64,000 bases of DNA from Pseudomonas sp. efr-133-TYG-5 (GTDB taxonomy: Bacteria; Pseudomonadota; Gammaproteobacteria; Pseudomonadales; Pseudomonadaceae). The DNA is taken from the NCBI RefSeq assembly GCF_030209175.1, contig NZ_JARVSM010000001.1, positions 2,622,873 through 2,686,872 of the forward strand, written 5' to 3'. This document shows positions 35,316 to 44,316 of the stretch, one piece after another. Below the pieces are notes generated by a model. That model ran no database searches and was not told the origin of the DNA. It saw only the letters and a list, made by a program, of their open reading frames with translations. The stretch's first letter is position 1. Every line of letters begins with the position of its first letter. A program made the translations under genes and the position numbers.

Positions 35316-36022
35316 GGCCGGGCAAACCTCTGCTGATCGAACCCGCTGATATACAGCCCGCCGTCGGCGTAACCGTGCGCCCCCGTCCCGCTCAGTGCAA
35401 CCGGCAGCCTGGTGAAATCAGCATGGCAGCCGAGGGCGCCATGCGCGGTCAGCGTCGGGTCGTCACCGATGCCGATGCACAGGGCACCACTGCCGATCGC
35501 CGATTGCACACCGCTGACGGAGTCTTCGAAAACCAGGCATTCATCACTTTGCCGCCCCAGGTGTGCCGCGGCCAGCCGATAGGGATCCGGCGCCGGTTTG
35601 CCGCGGCGCACATCGTCGCGGCAGATGATGCTGTCGAACACCGCCGTCAGCGCGTGTTGCCGCAGAACGTGCTCGACCCGCGCTCGCCAGCTGCTGGTGA
35701 CCAGCGCCAGGGGCACGGCGCGCTCCTTGAGCCGCGTGATCAATTCCGCGACGCCGGGCACCAGCGCGCAGTCCGCCACCTGCTCGATGGCGTCGACTTC
35801 GCCCTTGATCGCCACGCGCTGCTGCGGGTCGAACCGTGCGAACAGCAGCTGCAAGGTATGGCCGCCCGGACGGCCGTGAATATGTTCGTCGATGAACGCC
35901 TGATCGACGCTGATCCCGTACTTGCGCGCCACGCGGGTCCAGGCCGATTCGATCACCTCGCGCGACTGGATGAGCACGCCATCCATATCAAAGCAGACGG
36001 CTGTAAACGTTTTTTGTGCCAT
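35312..36022 (-). CDS. HAD-family phosphatase (beta-phosphoglucomutase-like)
   Basis: A 236-aa HAD hydrolase. Motif I is CFDMDGVLIQS with the nucleophile Asp, motif II is the Thr/Ser of LVTSSW, motif III is the Lys of RRGKPAPDPY, and motif IV is VFEDSVSG. A helical cap follows motif I, as in sugar-phosphate phosphatases and phosphomutases. I chose the ATG at 36022 because the family begins just before motif I; this overlaps the end of the MFS gene by 35 bases. An earlier ATG at 36052 is possible. It should remove phosphate from a small metabolite of the operon's pathway. Confidence 0.8.
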   Translation of the reverse strand: MAQKTFTAVCFDMDGVLIQSREVIESAWTRVARKYGISVDQAFIDEHIHGRPGGHTLQLLFARFDPQQRVAIKGEVDAIEQVADCALVPGVAELITRLKERAVPLALVTSSWRARVEHVLRQHALTAVFDSIICRDDVRRGKPAPDPYRLAAAHLGRQSDECLVFEDSVSGVQSAIGSGALCIGIGDDPTLTAHGALGCHADFTRLPVALSGTGAHGYADGGLYISGFDQQRFARP

Positions 36023-37163
36023 GGGTTGAGCTTCGCATCTTCTGATGAGCAAGGAAGGCCAGCCCTGTTCCGCTCAAGGCAAACAGGGCCATCACGTAGT
36101 AGGACCACTGTGGCTGCGTTTCGTACAGGTAACCGGCAAAGGGTGTGGCCAGGCCCATCGGCAGGGCCACCGCCAGGGAGTAGTAGACGCCTTGAGTAAA
36201 GACCTGAATGTCCTGCGGCGCGTGGTCGCGAATAAAGCGCATGATCGCCGCGTGATAGGCGGCGAAACTCAGGGCGTGCAGGCACTGCCCGAGCAGGATC
36301 AGCGTCAGCGCGTCGCTGTTGGAAAACAGCGCCCAGCGTACGGCTGCGCAGACGCTGGAAAACATCACGATCGACAGCGGCGCGGCATACGCCAGGACTT
36401 TGTTCGACAGCGCGAACCAGGTGATTTCCGCCAGCACCGCCACTGCCCAGAACATGCCGATGGCGGACGCGGAATAACCTTTCACGCCCCAACCAATCGA
36501 CGCGGTGGAAAAGTACAGGGTGTGACTCAGTTGAATGCAACTGGCCGCCGCAATCGCGAGCAGCAGGCTCTTGTGGGCAAACAGCGCTTTGCCGTCGGGT
36601 CGCTTGCCCGTTCGGCCGCGCGGCTGCAGCTGCGCCCGCGACACCTGACGCTTGAGGCGCAGACACGCCACGCCGGTGAGCAGCATGCTCGCGGCGATGA
36701 CCAGCGGCACCCAGGACTGACCGTACCGGGCGAACAGCAGGCCGCCGAGTGTCGAGGTCAGGATAAACGCCGAAGACCCCACCGCCCGCACCCAGCCATA
36801 GTTCTGCAAGGCCTGTTTATCGCGCTTGAGCAGGTAGGCCTCGGACAAGGGCAACACCACCATCCACAGCCCGCCGAACAACACACTGAGGCCAACGAAC
36901 AGCCACAGGTGCGTCGGGATGAAACAGAACAGCAACGTACACAACGCCGCGCTGAAGCCCAGAGCGGCGGCAAGCCGCAACTGGTCCACGCGCCAGTCGG
37001 CCACATAAGTGATCAGCACGCCGCTGAACACCTGCGGCCAGTACGCCGCAGCAATCAGCAAACCGATCTGACTGGCGCTGAAACCCAGCGAATCCAGCCA
37101 GGTCGGCCAGAAGGGATAGATGATTCCTTCAGCCGCAAAGAACCCGAAAAAGATTAGATACAT
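35988..37163 (-). CDS. MFS transporter, MFS_1-like (HcaT/LacY-type)
   Basis: A 391-aa inner-membrane carrier with twelve predicted membrane segments. The N-terminus MYLIFFGFFAAEGIIYPFWP and the GLWMVVLPLSEAYLL stretch match the MFS_1-like family that includes the phenylpropionate transporter HcaT and NupG-like carriers. It lies second in the operon and may import the substrate or export the product. It begins 62 bases after the carbamoyltransferase stop, across a hairpin. Confidence 0.8.
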   Translation of the reverse strand: MYLIFFGFFAAEGIIYPFWPTWLDSLGFSASQIGLLIAAAYWPQVFSGVLITYVADWRVDQLRLAAALGFSAALCTLLFCFIPTHLWLFVGLSVLFGGLWMVVLPLSEAYLLKRDKQALQNYGWVRAVGSSAFILTSTLGGLLFARYGQSWVPLVIAASMLLTGVACLRLKRQVSRAQLQPRGRTGKRPDGKALFAHKSLLLAIAAASCIQLSHTLYFSTASIGWGVKGYSASAIGMFWAVAVLAEITWFALSNKVLAYAAPLSIVMFSSVCAAVRWALFSNSDALTLILLGQCLHALSFAAYHAAIMRFIRDHAPQDIQVFTQGVYYSLAVALPMGLATPFAGYLYETQPQWSYYVMALFALSGTGLAFLAHQKMRSSTHGTKNVYSRLL

Positions 37164-37190
37164 GCGTCAACCATACGGCGGATACTCCAG

Positions 37191-37217
37191 CGTCAGGGCT
37201 CCAAAGGAACCCTGACG
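37191..37217 (-). promoter_or_regulatory. Intercistronic hairpin
   Basis: CGTCAGGG and CCCTGACG arms extend inwards to a 12-bp stem with a three-base loop between the carbamoyltransferase and MFS genes. There is no T-tract, so it more likely tunes mRNA processing or partial read-through than ends transcription. Confidence 0.5.
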
Positions 37218-37225
37218 GCCCTCGT

Positions 37226-38947
37226 TTATTCGAAGCGTTGCTGGGTGAACGGGTTTTTGCCCTTGCGCCAGACGATCAGCGCTTCACTCATGATCACCAG
37301 GTCGACCATCCCTTCTTTCAGCGCATCCAGGGCGTCCTGGGACGAGCACACGATCGGTTCTTCGTGGCGGTTGAACGAGGTGTTGATCAAGGCGGCCTGC
37401 CCGGTCCGCTGATGCCAGGCCGTCAGCAGGCGATGCATGAATGGGTCGCGCTGCGGGCGGATGATCTGCGGCCGTGCGGTGCCGTCGATGTGCACCACGG
37501 CGGGACTGGCTTCGCGAAATTGCGGGTGGCAGTCGTAGGTCATGGTCATGGTGTCGGCGGCCACTTGGGACGCGTCCCAACCGACGTAACAGGCCTCTGC
37601 CTGCTCGATCGCGGTGACCGGACCGAAGGGCATGAACTCGGTGCGGTGCATGCGTTTGTTCAGCCAGTCATTCACCTCGGCATCCTGCGCGTGATAGACG
37701 ATGCTGCGGTTGCACAGCGAACGCGGGCCGAATTCCATCTTGCCCTTGAACATGCCCAGCACCTGATTCGCCAGCAGCGCATCGGTGAGCACCTCAATGA
37801 TGTTCGATGGCGTGTGATAACCCAGCTCCGGGTAGTCACGGTTGATCAGGTTGATGTTCTGCGAAACGCTGCGCGCCTGCGGCCCGAGCATCATCGAGGG
37901 GTTACGGAAACGGCTACCGTTCTGCAGATAGGCCGCCCCGACCGCTGCGGCCAGGGCCAGCCCGCCATCGCCCATGCAGGGCAGCACATAAACGTTCTTC
38001 ACCGCGGGAATCTCGCGCAGACGCTGGTTGAGCTTGACGTTGCCGAACACCCCGCCGGCCAGGCACAGGTTGCTGCTGCCGCGCTGCGCCAGGTGATGGC
38101 TGACGATCGCCACCAGCAGGTCTTCACTGTGGCGCTGCACAGCGGCGGCGATGTCCTCCGGCGTTTCCCGGGCGAAGCGGCTGGTCAGCGATTCACTGTA
38201 GGTGTTGTAGGACGGCAGGAACATGTCGCCGCAGGATGCTTTGATCCGGCCGTCTTCGAAACGGATCATCTGCTGCATCACCCCGAGCAGCTTTTGCGGG
38301 TCGCCGAACGCCGCCAGACCGGTGACCTTGCCCTCATGCCGGTTGGGCTTGTAACCGAGCAGGTGGGTAATCCGCCCGTAGAAATAGCCGAGGCTGTCGA
38401 TGCTGGTTTCGCGTTGCAGCACGGTGGTTTCGGTCGGGCTGTACCAGGTCACGGTGAGGGACTGGAAATCACCGCGGCCGTCGCAAGTCAGGGTCAGCGC
38501 TTCGTCAAAAGGCGAGCAGACATACGCACCCAGCGCATGGCACTCATGGTGATCGATGTAATACGCCTTGCCGGTCAGGCCATTGGCCGCAATGTACTGG
38601 TCAAACTCGGCGCGCTTGCCTTTGTCGTTGTTGATTTCATCGGTGACGCGTTGGCGGAACTGCGCCAGGCCCTGGGGATTGCCCCTGACCTCCTCGACGA
38701 TGCGGTCGAAGTACAGCTCGAGATGTTTATCGGCGTTGAAGCCGGCGTTCCAGCCGTAGGCGACATAGTCGACATCCTCGAGTGAAACGCCAGCCTGGCT
38801 CAGAACAAACTCGATCGACCTGGCGGGCCAGACCTTGTGATCCTTTATGCGAGTGAAGCGTTCCTCGCTGACTGCGCAGAGGATCTCGCCATCACGGACC
38901 AGGCAGGCGCCGGCCAAATCATTGTTCGTAACACCCAGAATGATCAT
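37226..38947 (-). CDS. NodU/CmcH-family carbamoyltransferase
   Basis: A 573-aa O-carbamoyltransferase, using carbamoyl phosphate and ATP to carbamoylate a hydroxyl of a small molecule. The N-terminal kinase-like fold has ILGVTNNDLAGACLV and the metal-site DHHECHALGAY (about 131-141). LTCDGRGD and CLAGGVFGNVKLN are conserved nucleotide-binding pieces. The C-terminal YrdC-like half has KMEFGPRSLCNRSI and INTSFNRHEEPIV. AAGGAA precedes the ATG. Family members act on nodulation factors, cephalosporins and aminoglycosides. Here it heads an operon without polyketide or peptide synthetase genes, so a small sugar or amino-acid derivative is more likely. No key residue looks lost. Confidence 0.88.
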   Translation of the reverse strand: MIILGVTNNDLAGACLVRDGEILCAVSEERFTRIKDHKVWPARSIEFVLSQAGVSLEDVDYVAYGWNAGFNADKHLELYFDRIVEEVRGNPQGLAQFRQRVTDEINNDKGKRAEFDQYIAANGLTGKAYYIDHHECHALGAYVCSPFDEALTLTCDGRGDFQSLTVTWYSPTETTVLQRETSIDSLGYFYGRITHLLGYKPNRHEGKVTGLAAFGDPQKLLGVMQQMIRFEDGRIKASCGDMFLPSYNTYSESLTSRFARETPEDIAAAVQRHSEDLLVAIVSHHLAQRGSSNLCLAGGVFGNVKLNQRLREIPAVKNVYVLPCMGDGGLALAAAVGAAYLQNGSRFRNPSMMLGPQARSVSQNINLINRDYPELGYHTPSNIIEVLTDALLANQVLGMFKGKMEFGPRSLCNRSIVYHAQDAEVNDWLNKRMHRTEFMPFGPVTAIEQAEACYVGWDASQVAADTMTMTYDCHPQFREASPAVVHIDGTARPQIIRPQRDPFMHRLLTAWHQRTGQAALINTSFNRHEEPIVCSSQDALDALKEGMVDLVIMSEALIVWRKGKNPFTQQRFE

Positions 38948-39351
38948 AACTATTCCTTGTTCATGCCAATTGAAGTGATGGCTGCGCCCACGCTCACTGC
39001 GTGCCGTGCGCCAGCTTGAGTCAACGACAGAGGCCGGCCGTCAATGGCCGAGCGTCATGTATCGGGAGAAAGCGGAACGCTGTGTGTCCGCCGGGGATAC
39101 GCCTTTACCAGAAGGCATCGGGGTGTGTTGCCATCGCAAAATCCTTTTGCCAGAAACTCCAGGGGCAGTGGCGTGTCGAGCTGGCCTCATGCCTGCTGAC
39201 CGTTGACGGCGATACCCAATCGGTACGTCATCAGCGCCACCTTCGTTTAACCGGTTGACAGCCTAGTCGGTAATTTTCCAGGCACCCCACGCCGTCCTTG
39301 CTAAAAATTAAATACCACCGTCATCCGCCGTCGTTCCGGGGGCGGCACGGG
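38948..39351. other. Upstream region of the carbamoyltransferase operon
   Basis: About 400 bases without a supported gene. The minus strand has a 14-codon frame at about 39226-39182 (MTYRLGIAVNGQQA) with a GGTGG ahead, which could be a leader peptide but may be chance. The operon promoter should lie here; I cannot place it firmly. Confidence 0.35.
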
Positions 39352-39393
39352 CAAAAAAAAACCTGCAGGCTGGCATGCCAGCGTCTGCAGGTT
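39352..39393 (-). terminator. Intrinsic terminator of the SDR gene
   Basis: On the minus strand AACCTGCAG pairs with CTGCAGGTT, enclosing a second inverted repeat (GCTGGC, GCCAGC), and a long T-tract follows. Confidence 0.85.
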
Positions 39394-39416
39394 CAGCAAT
39401 GTATAGAGCGCGGGAC

Positions 39417-40310
39417 TCACAACATCTCGTGACGGATCCACTCCACGACCGAGGTGCGCTTCGGTGTCCAGCCCAGCAGTTGGCGGGCGTGCCTGCCGCG
39501 CACGCGACTGTTGGAGCCGAGGCCGTAGTTGGCCATTTCGTAGCCCCATTCGGCTTCGGCGTCTTTCAGCGGCCAGTCCTGGGGCGCGCCCAGTTGCAGG
39601 GCCTCGGCCATGGCGGTGGTCATGTCGATGAACGCCGCCTCGCCGCTTTCAACGAAGTAGAACGTGCCTGGCACGTTGCGGGTCAGCGCCAGCAGGTACA
39701 GGGCGACGACGTCTTCGATGTGCACGTTGGACCAGATGTTCTGCCCGCTGCCGACGTGGCGCACCACGCCGCTTTTACGTGCCTGTCGCAACAGTCGCGG
39801 CAATTGCACGCTGTCGCGATGCACACCGAGGCTGTGGCCGTAGATCAGCGTGTTGCAGATCACCGCCGAGTTCACGCCATCCTGCGCGGCGGCGAGGATC
39901 AGCTGGTCGATGGCCACGCGCGCCGCCTTGTCGACGGTCGGCTCCGGCAGGTTGTCTTCGAAGTAGATGACGTCGCTGGATTTGCCTCCGGACGCATCGC
40001 CGACGATGCTCGAACCGCTGGTGTGCAGGAACACTTTGTGCGAGCCACGCAAGGCCCCGAGCAAGGCTTCGACGGCGCCGCGATGGTCGCTGCTGGCGGC
40101 GTTGATCACCGCGTCGGCGGCCCGGGCCTGCTCGGCCAGCAATGCCGGGTCGTCGAGGGTGCCGATGACCGGAGTGATGCCCAGGGCTTGCAGTTCCTCG
40201 GCCTGGGCGGCGCTGCGCACCAGCCCCGTGACAGCGTGCCCGGCCTGCACCAGACCGGTGGCGATGGAACCGCCGATAAAACCGGCGGCGCCGGTGACGA
40301 ATACGTTCAT
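39417..40310 (-). CDS. NAD(P)-dependent SDR/epimerase-like protein
   Basis: A 297-aa extended short-chain dehydrogenase. The Rossmann motif is FVTGAAGFIGG (residues 4-14). The catalytic region has HTSGSSIVGD; the usual YxxxK is not obvious and the Tyr lies in LIYGHSLGV, as in related SDRs that act as isomerase-like enzymes or reductases. GGGAG precedes the ATG at 40310. A LysR gene lies upstream on the same strand and may regulate it. The substrate is unknown. Confidence 0.78.
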   Translation of the reverse strand: MNVFVTGAAGFIGGSIATGLVQAGHAVTGLVRSAAQAEELQALGITPVIGTLDDPALLAEQARAADAVINAASSDHRGAVEALLGALRGSHKVFLHTSGSSIVGDASGGKSSDVIYFEDNLPEPTVDKAARVAIDQLILAAAQDGVNSAVICNTLIYGHSLGVHRDSVQLPRLLRQARKSGVVRHVGSGQNIWSNVHIEDVVALYLLALTRNVPGTFYFVESGEAAFIDMTTAMAEALQLGAPQDWPLKDAEAEWGYEMANYGLGSNSRVRGRHARQLLGWTPKRTSVVEWIRHEML

Positions 40311-40413
40311 GGCCAAACTCCCTGCGTGAATAAGTGATGCAACGAGTATCGACCTGCGCTGGCGGCGGAAAAACCTGCCCGCAGCCAAATCACTGTTGCG
40401 CAGGGATCACGAG

Positions 40414-41325
40414 TCAGCCTTTGAAATCGGCGCTGGCGTACGCCGCCAGTTTGCTCTGGATAAAGTCGAGGAAGCACTGGATACGCAACGCCAGTTGCGA
40501 GTTGCGGTAGTACACGGCGTTGATCGGCTGGCGATAACCGCTGTTGAACTGCGCCAGCAACACCTTGAGCCGGCCGGCGCGGATATCGTCGATGGTCATG
40601 AAGTGCGACAGGCACGCGATGCCCTGCCCCTCCAGTGCCAGATGACGTACGGTCTCGCCGCTGGAAGCGCTGATCGCCGGAGTGATCGACCAGCGATCGC
40701 CGTGCACATGGCGCAGCGGCCACTGGTTGAGGCCTTCGTTCTGGGTGAAACCCAGCAGGGTGTGGGCGCTGAGATCGGCGACCTGCAGCGGTTCGCCGTG
40801 CTGCTGCAGATAGGCCGGGCTGGCGACGATCAGCAACGGGCTGCAGCCGAGCGAACGCGCGTGCAGGGTCGAGTCGGCGAGGGTGCCGATGCGGATGGCG
40901 ACGTCAGTGCTTTGTTCCAGCAGGTCAATGATCAGGTCATTGCTGTTGAGTTCGAGCTGAATGTCCGGATAGAGCCGGCGGAATTCGTCGATGTACGGCA
41001 CCACGGCGTGCAGCATGAACGGCGACGCGGCGTTGATACGCAAGCGCCCGGACGGGTTCTGCTGCCGCGAGGACAGGCGTTCTTCCAGTTGATCCATCTG
41101 ATCGAGAATCAGCTTGGCCTGCTCGAAGAAGTATTTGCCCTCCTCGGTCAGATCCATGCGCCGCGTGGTGCGGTTGATCAGGGTGGTGTCGAGCTTGGCC
41201 TCCAGTCGCGACAGCGTGCGACTGACCGCCGACGGCGTCTGCCCGACCTGCTCGGCGGCGGCGGAAATCGAACCGCATTCGATCACGCAGACGAAAATCT
41301 GCAACTCATCGGATCTGGCTTTCAC
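40414..41325 (-). CDS. LysR-family transcriptional regulator
   Basis: A 303-aa regulator with the N-terminal winged helix-turn-helix (SISAAAEQVGQTPSAVSRTL) and a C-terminal effector domain of the periplasmic-binding fold (about 90-295). The family begins at a GTG (41325) with GAGGAC ahead. The in-frame ATG 120 bases upstream adds unrelated residues. Downstream on the same strand is the SDR gene. LysR proteins more often control a divergent gene, but none is present here. Confidence 0.88.
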   Translation of the reverse strand: MKARSDELQIFVCVIECGSISAAAEQVGQTPSAVSRTLSRLEAKLDTTLINRTTRRMDLTEEGKYFFEQAKLILDQMDQLEERLSSRQQNPSGRLRINAASPFMLHAVVPYIDEFRRLYPDIQLELNSNDLIIDLLEQSTDVAIRIGTLADSTLHARSLGCSPLLIVASPAYLQQHGEPLQVADLSAHTLLGFTQNEGLNQWPLRHVHGDRWSITPAISASSGETVRHLALEGQGIACLSHFMTIDDIRAGRLKVLLAQFNSGYRQPINAVYYRNSQLALRIQCFLDFIQSKLAAYASADFKG

Positions 41326-41345
41326 GGGTGTCCTCGTCGAGATCG

Positions 41346-41373
41346 CCAGGATCGCCGCCGGCGGCGATCCTGG
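41346..41373. repeat. 28-bp perfect palindrome
   Basis: CCAGGATCGCCGCC is followed at once by GGCGGCGATCCTGG, with no loop. It lies between the mdaB stop and the LysR start. It could end mdaB transcription as a hairpin, but no T-tract follows; it might be a protein-binding site upstream of the LysR gene. Confidence 0.6.
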
Positions 41374-41404
41374 GCTGGTGCCAGCGATAGTAGCCCGAAA
41401 CCCG

Positions 41405-41995
41405 TCAGGCCTTGAGGCCGAACACCTCTTTGAGGTGCTGCTCATAGCGCACCACGTCGTTGTCGATGTTCGGCCGCTTCATCACGTCGACACAGAGAAA
41501 CGTTGGCAGTGCAGTCATGCCGAGGAATTCGTTGGCCTTGTGAAACGGGAAGTACACCGCGTCCACGCCCTTGGCCTCGAAGAAATCGCTCGGATCGTCA
41601 AAAGCCTGCTGCGGCGCGTTCCAGGTCAACGACAGCATGTACTGCTTGCCCTGGATCAGACCGCCGCTGCCGTACTTCTGCGAGGCATCGGAACGGGTCC
41701 GGCCATCGCTGGCGTAAAGGCTGCCGTGGCCGGCGGTGAAGACTTCGTCGAGGTACTTTTTCACCGTCCACGGCGCGCCCATCCACCAGCCGGGCATCTG
41801 ATAGATGATCACGTCGGCCCAGAGGAATTTTGCCACCTCTTCGGCGACGTCGTAGCCCGCGTCGATGAAGGTGGTCTTGACGTCGATGCCGCCGCGATCG
41901 AGCACGCTGAGGGCAGCTTCGTGCAAGGTGGTGTTGTAGCGACCGTCGGAGTGAGCGAATTGTTTACCGCCATTGAGCAACAGGACTTTTTTCAT
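41405..41995 (-). CDS. mdaB: NADPH:quinone reductase MdaB-like
   Basis: A 196-aa flavodoxin-fold enzyme matching MdaB, which reduces quinones by two electrons using NADPH and FAD. Seen are the start VLLLNGGKQFAHSDGRYN, the YQMPGWWMGAPWTVKKYLDE stretch and KYGSGGLIQGK. Length equals the family's. It should be cytosolic and protective against quinone stress. Single gene with its promoter in 41996-42179. Confidence 0.88.
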   Translation of the reverse strand: MKKVLLLNGGKQFAHSDGRYNTTLHEAALSVLDRGGIDVKTTFIDAGYDVAEEVAKFLWADVIIYQMPGWWMGAPWTVKKYLDEVFTAGHGSLYASDGRTRSDASQKYGSGGLIQGKQYMLSLTWNAPQQAFDDPSDFFEAKGVDAVYFPFHKANEFLGMTALPTFLCVDVMKRPNIDNDVVRYEQHLKEVFGLKA

Positions 41996-42179
41996 GAAAA
42001 CGCCTCGGCACAGCCATGTGGCTGGATGGAGTAGGGAAAAGGAATGGCGGCAGATTAGCGATGGAGTTCGCGCGGAATAAGCCGTGCTTGCGCAAAATAC
42101 ATTTGAGCAAAACGCACGAATCAGCGCTGGATTGTTGCCTTAGGATTGGCGGCCATTCGAACTTGAGGAGTTGTTTTCG

Positions 42180-42494
42180 ATGAGTGAACGCCACGGTTTC
42201 ATCCTGCACGCCAAGACCCGCCCGGAAACCGCCGAGGCCTTCGAAGCGTTGTTCCGTGCCTACGTCGAACCGAGCCGTGCCGAGCCGGGTTGCATCGAGT
42301 ACCACATGCTGCGCGACAAGGCTGATCCGACCTTGTTCATCTTCTACGAGATCTGGCAGTCCCAGGCGCATCTCGACGTGCATTCCAACCTGCCGCACAT
42401 GCGCGAGTTCTTCGCCCGGCGCATGGATTATCTGGAGCGCGATTTCGAGATCCGCCCGATTGAAATGCTCAGTGCCTCATCGGCTAACCGCTGA
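42180..42494 (+). CDS. Antibiotic biosynthesis monooxygenase-domain protein
   Basis: A 104-aa ABM-fold protein (FILHAKTRPETAEAFEALF, EPGCIEYHML, FIFYEIW). Relatives include YgiN, a quinol monooxygenase linked to MdaB in E. coli; here it is divergent to mdaB, so a quinone cycle is a fair guess. GAGGAG precedes the ATG. It overlaps the convergent exporter gene by 11 bases. Confidence 0.82.
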   Translation: MSERHGFILHAKTRPETAEAFEALFRAYVEPSRAEPGCIEYHMLRDKADPTLFIFYEIWQSQAHLDVHSNLPHMREFFARRMDYLERDFEIRPIEMLSASSANR

Positions 42495-43248
42495 TCAACA
42501 GATGGGCACCGAGCGCGCCCAGGCCGATGAAGAACACACGCTTGAACAGCACGGCGCTGATCCGCAGCCGCAGCCATTGCCCGAGCCACATGCCGAGCAG
42601 CGCCGGGATCAGCGCCAGCAGCGACGCGCTCAATTCACCGCCGCCCAACGCCCCGCGCCACAGCAGCCCGGCCGCCAGCGCCAGGGTCGACACCGTGAAC
42701 GCCAGGCCCAACGCCTGCACCAGTTCATCGCGTCGCAAGCCCAGCGCCTGCAGGTAAGGCACTGCCGGAATCACGAACACGCCGGTGGCCGCGGTGATGA
42801 TGCCCGTGATCGCCCCGCACAGCGGCCCCAGCCATGCTTCGTGGCGGTGGCTGACTCGCAGCGGCGGCAGCCACAGTCCGCTCAGCGCATAGAGCAACAG
42901 CGCCGCGCCGAGTCCGCGCACCACCCAGTGCCCGCCAGCCATGCCGATCCATGACGTGCCGATCCCGCTGCCCAGAAAAATCGCCAGCAGCATCGGCCAC
43001 AGCCGTTTGACCAGCGCCCGCAGATGGCCGCCGAACGCCAGTTGCCAGAGGTTGGTCAGCGTCGCCGGGATAATCAGCAACGCCGCAGCCTGTGCCGGGG
43101 CCATAGCCAGACCGAGCAGGCCCATGGCGACTGTCGGCAGGCCAAGGCCGATGACGCCCTTGACGGTGCCAGCGATGGCGAAAGTCGCGATGACCAGTAT
43201 GGTCAAGGCTAGGCCGAGGTTCTGATAAAAGTCGACGAATATGTTCAT
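42484..43248 (-). CDS. TauE/SafE-family anion exporter
   Basis: A 254-aa inner-membrane protein with about eight hydrophobic segments and the family's two GxxPxxA/G-type repeats (KGVIGLGLPTVAMGLLGLAM and the later AATGVFVIPAVPYL). TauE/SafE proteins carry sulphite, sulphoacetate or other small organic anions. The substrate is unknown. The LysR gene at 43390 is divergent and likely controls it. Confidence 0.82.
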   Translation of the reverse strand: MNIFVDFYQNLGLALTILVIATFAIAGTVKGVIGLGLPTVAMGLLGLAMAPAQAAALLIIPATLTNLWQLAFGGHLRALVKRLWPMLLAIFLGSGIGTSWIGMAGGHWVVRGLGAALLLYALSGLWLPPLRVSHRHEAWLGPLCGAITGIITAATGVFVIPAVPYLQALGLRRDELVQALGLAFTVSTLALAAGLLWRGALGGGELSASLLALIPALLGMWLGQWLRLRISAVLFKRVFFIGLGALGAHLLISG

Positions 43249-43389
43249 GGCGCCACTGTGGGCCGTGGCTGGCAGCTTGAAAAGCTGCCATATATTGAGG
43301 CAGCCTCTGCCAACACAAGAGGCTGGATCAATCATCGAGGCAACTGGCGCCAGCGCCAGCCCTGCCCTCCTGCGGAGCTCGCGCCAATC

Positions 43390-44271
43390 ATGCATTTCGA
43401 CCTCACCGACCTGCGCCTCTACCTGCACGTGCTCGACAGCGGCAACATCACCGCCGGCGCCGCGCGCAGCCACCTCTCGCTGGCCGCCGCGAGCGCGCGC
43501 ATCCGCGCCATGGAAACCTCGCTGGGCACCGAATTTCTGCACCGCGGCCGCCGTGGTGTTACGCCGACACCGGCGGGCAAGGCCCTGGCGCAACACGCGC
43601 GCATTCTTCTGCAGCAGGCCGAGCGCATGCAGCAGGATCTGGCGGATTACGCCCATGGCGTCAAAGGTCAGGTGCGGCTGCTATGCAACACCACGGCGAT
43701 CAGCGAATACCTGCCGGAAGTGCTCGCCGATTTTCTGCGCCACCATCCCAACCTCGATATCGACCTGCAGGAGCTGCCCAGCGCGCGCATCACCCACGCT
43801 TTGCGCCAGGGCGCCGCGGATCTCGGCATCGTCTCCGATGCGGTCGACACCAGCGGCCTGCAGACCCGAGCGTTTCGCGACGACCCCCTGGTGCTGATTC
43901 TGCCGCTCGACCACCCCTTGGCCGACGCCGCCGAGCTCGGTTTCAGCGACGCCCTGCAGCATGATTTCGTCGCGCTGGGGGCGGCCAGCGCGCTGGCCAT
44001 CTATCTCGAGGAACAGGCTCTGCACAGCGGCTCGCGCATGCAGGTGCGCATCCGCGCCGATGGTTTCGACGGGGTGATGCGCATGGTCGCTCGCGGTGCC
44101 GGCCTGGCCATCGTGCCGCTGGCCGCCGTCGAGCGCACGACATCAGGCGCCTTCATCAGCGTGCCCCTCAATGAACCCTGGGCGCGCCGCACATTGCGGT
44201 TGTGCGCCAGGGACTTCACGCACCTGCCGAACTATGCCCAGGCGCTGCTGCACGCCTTGACTCTCCCCTAA
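43390..44271 (+). CDS. LysR-family transcriptional regulator
   Basis: A 293-aa regulator with an N-terminal helix-turn-helix (NITAGAARSHLSLAAASARI) and an effector domain (about 88-290). The ATG at 43390 starts the conserved part; earlier in-frame codons do not fit the family. It is divergent from the TauE/SafE gene with about 140 bases between, the classic layout for a LysR target. Confidence 0.86.
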   Translation: MHFDLTDLRLYLHVLDSGNITAGAARSHLSLAAASARIRAMETSLGTEFLHRGRRGVTPTPAGKALAQHARILLQQAERMQQDLADYAHGVKGQVRLLCNTTAISEYLPEVLADFLRHHPNLDIDLQELPSARITHALRQGAADLGIVSDAVDTSGLQTRAFRDDPLVLILPLDHPLADAAELGFSDALQHDFVALGAASALAIYLEEQALHSGSRMQVRIRADGFDGVMRMVARGAGLAIVPLAAVERTTSGAFISVPLNEPWARRTLRLCARDFTHLPNYAQALLHALTLP

Positions 44272-44316
44272 GGGGCAGACTTCATCCTTGGCTTTTTAGC
44301 GACAGGGAACGTGACC

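Noticed and set aside
37238..38785. 515-aa open frame opposite the carbamoyltransferase
   Set aside because: No domain features; the opposite strand is clearly coding.
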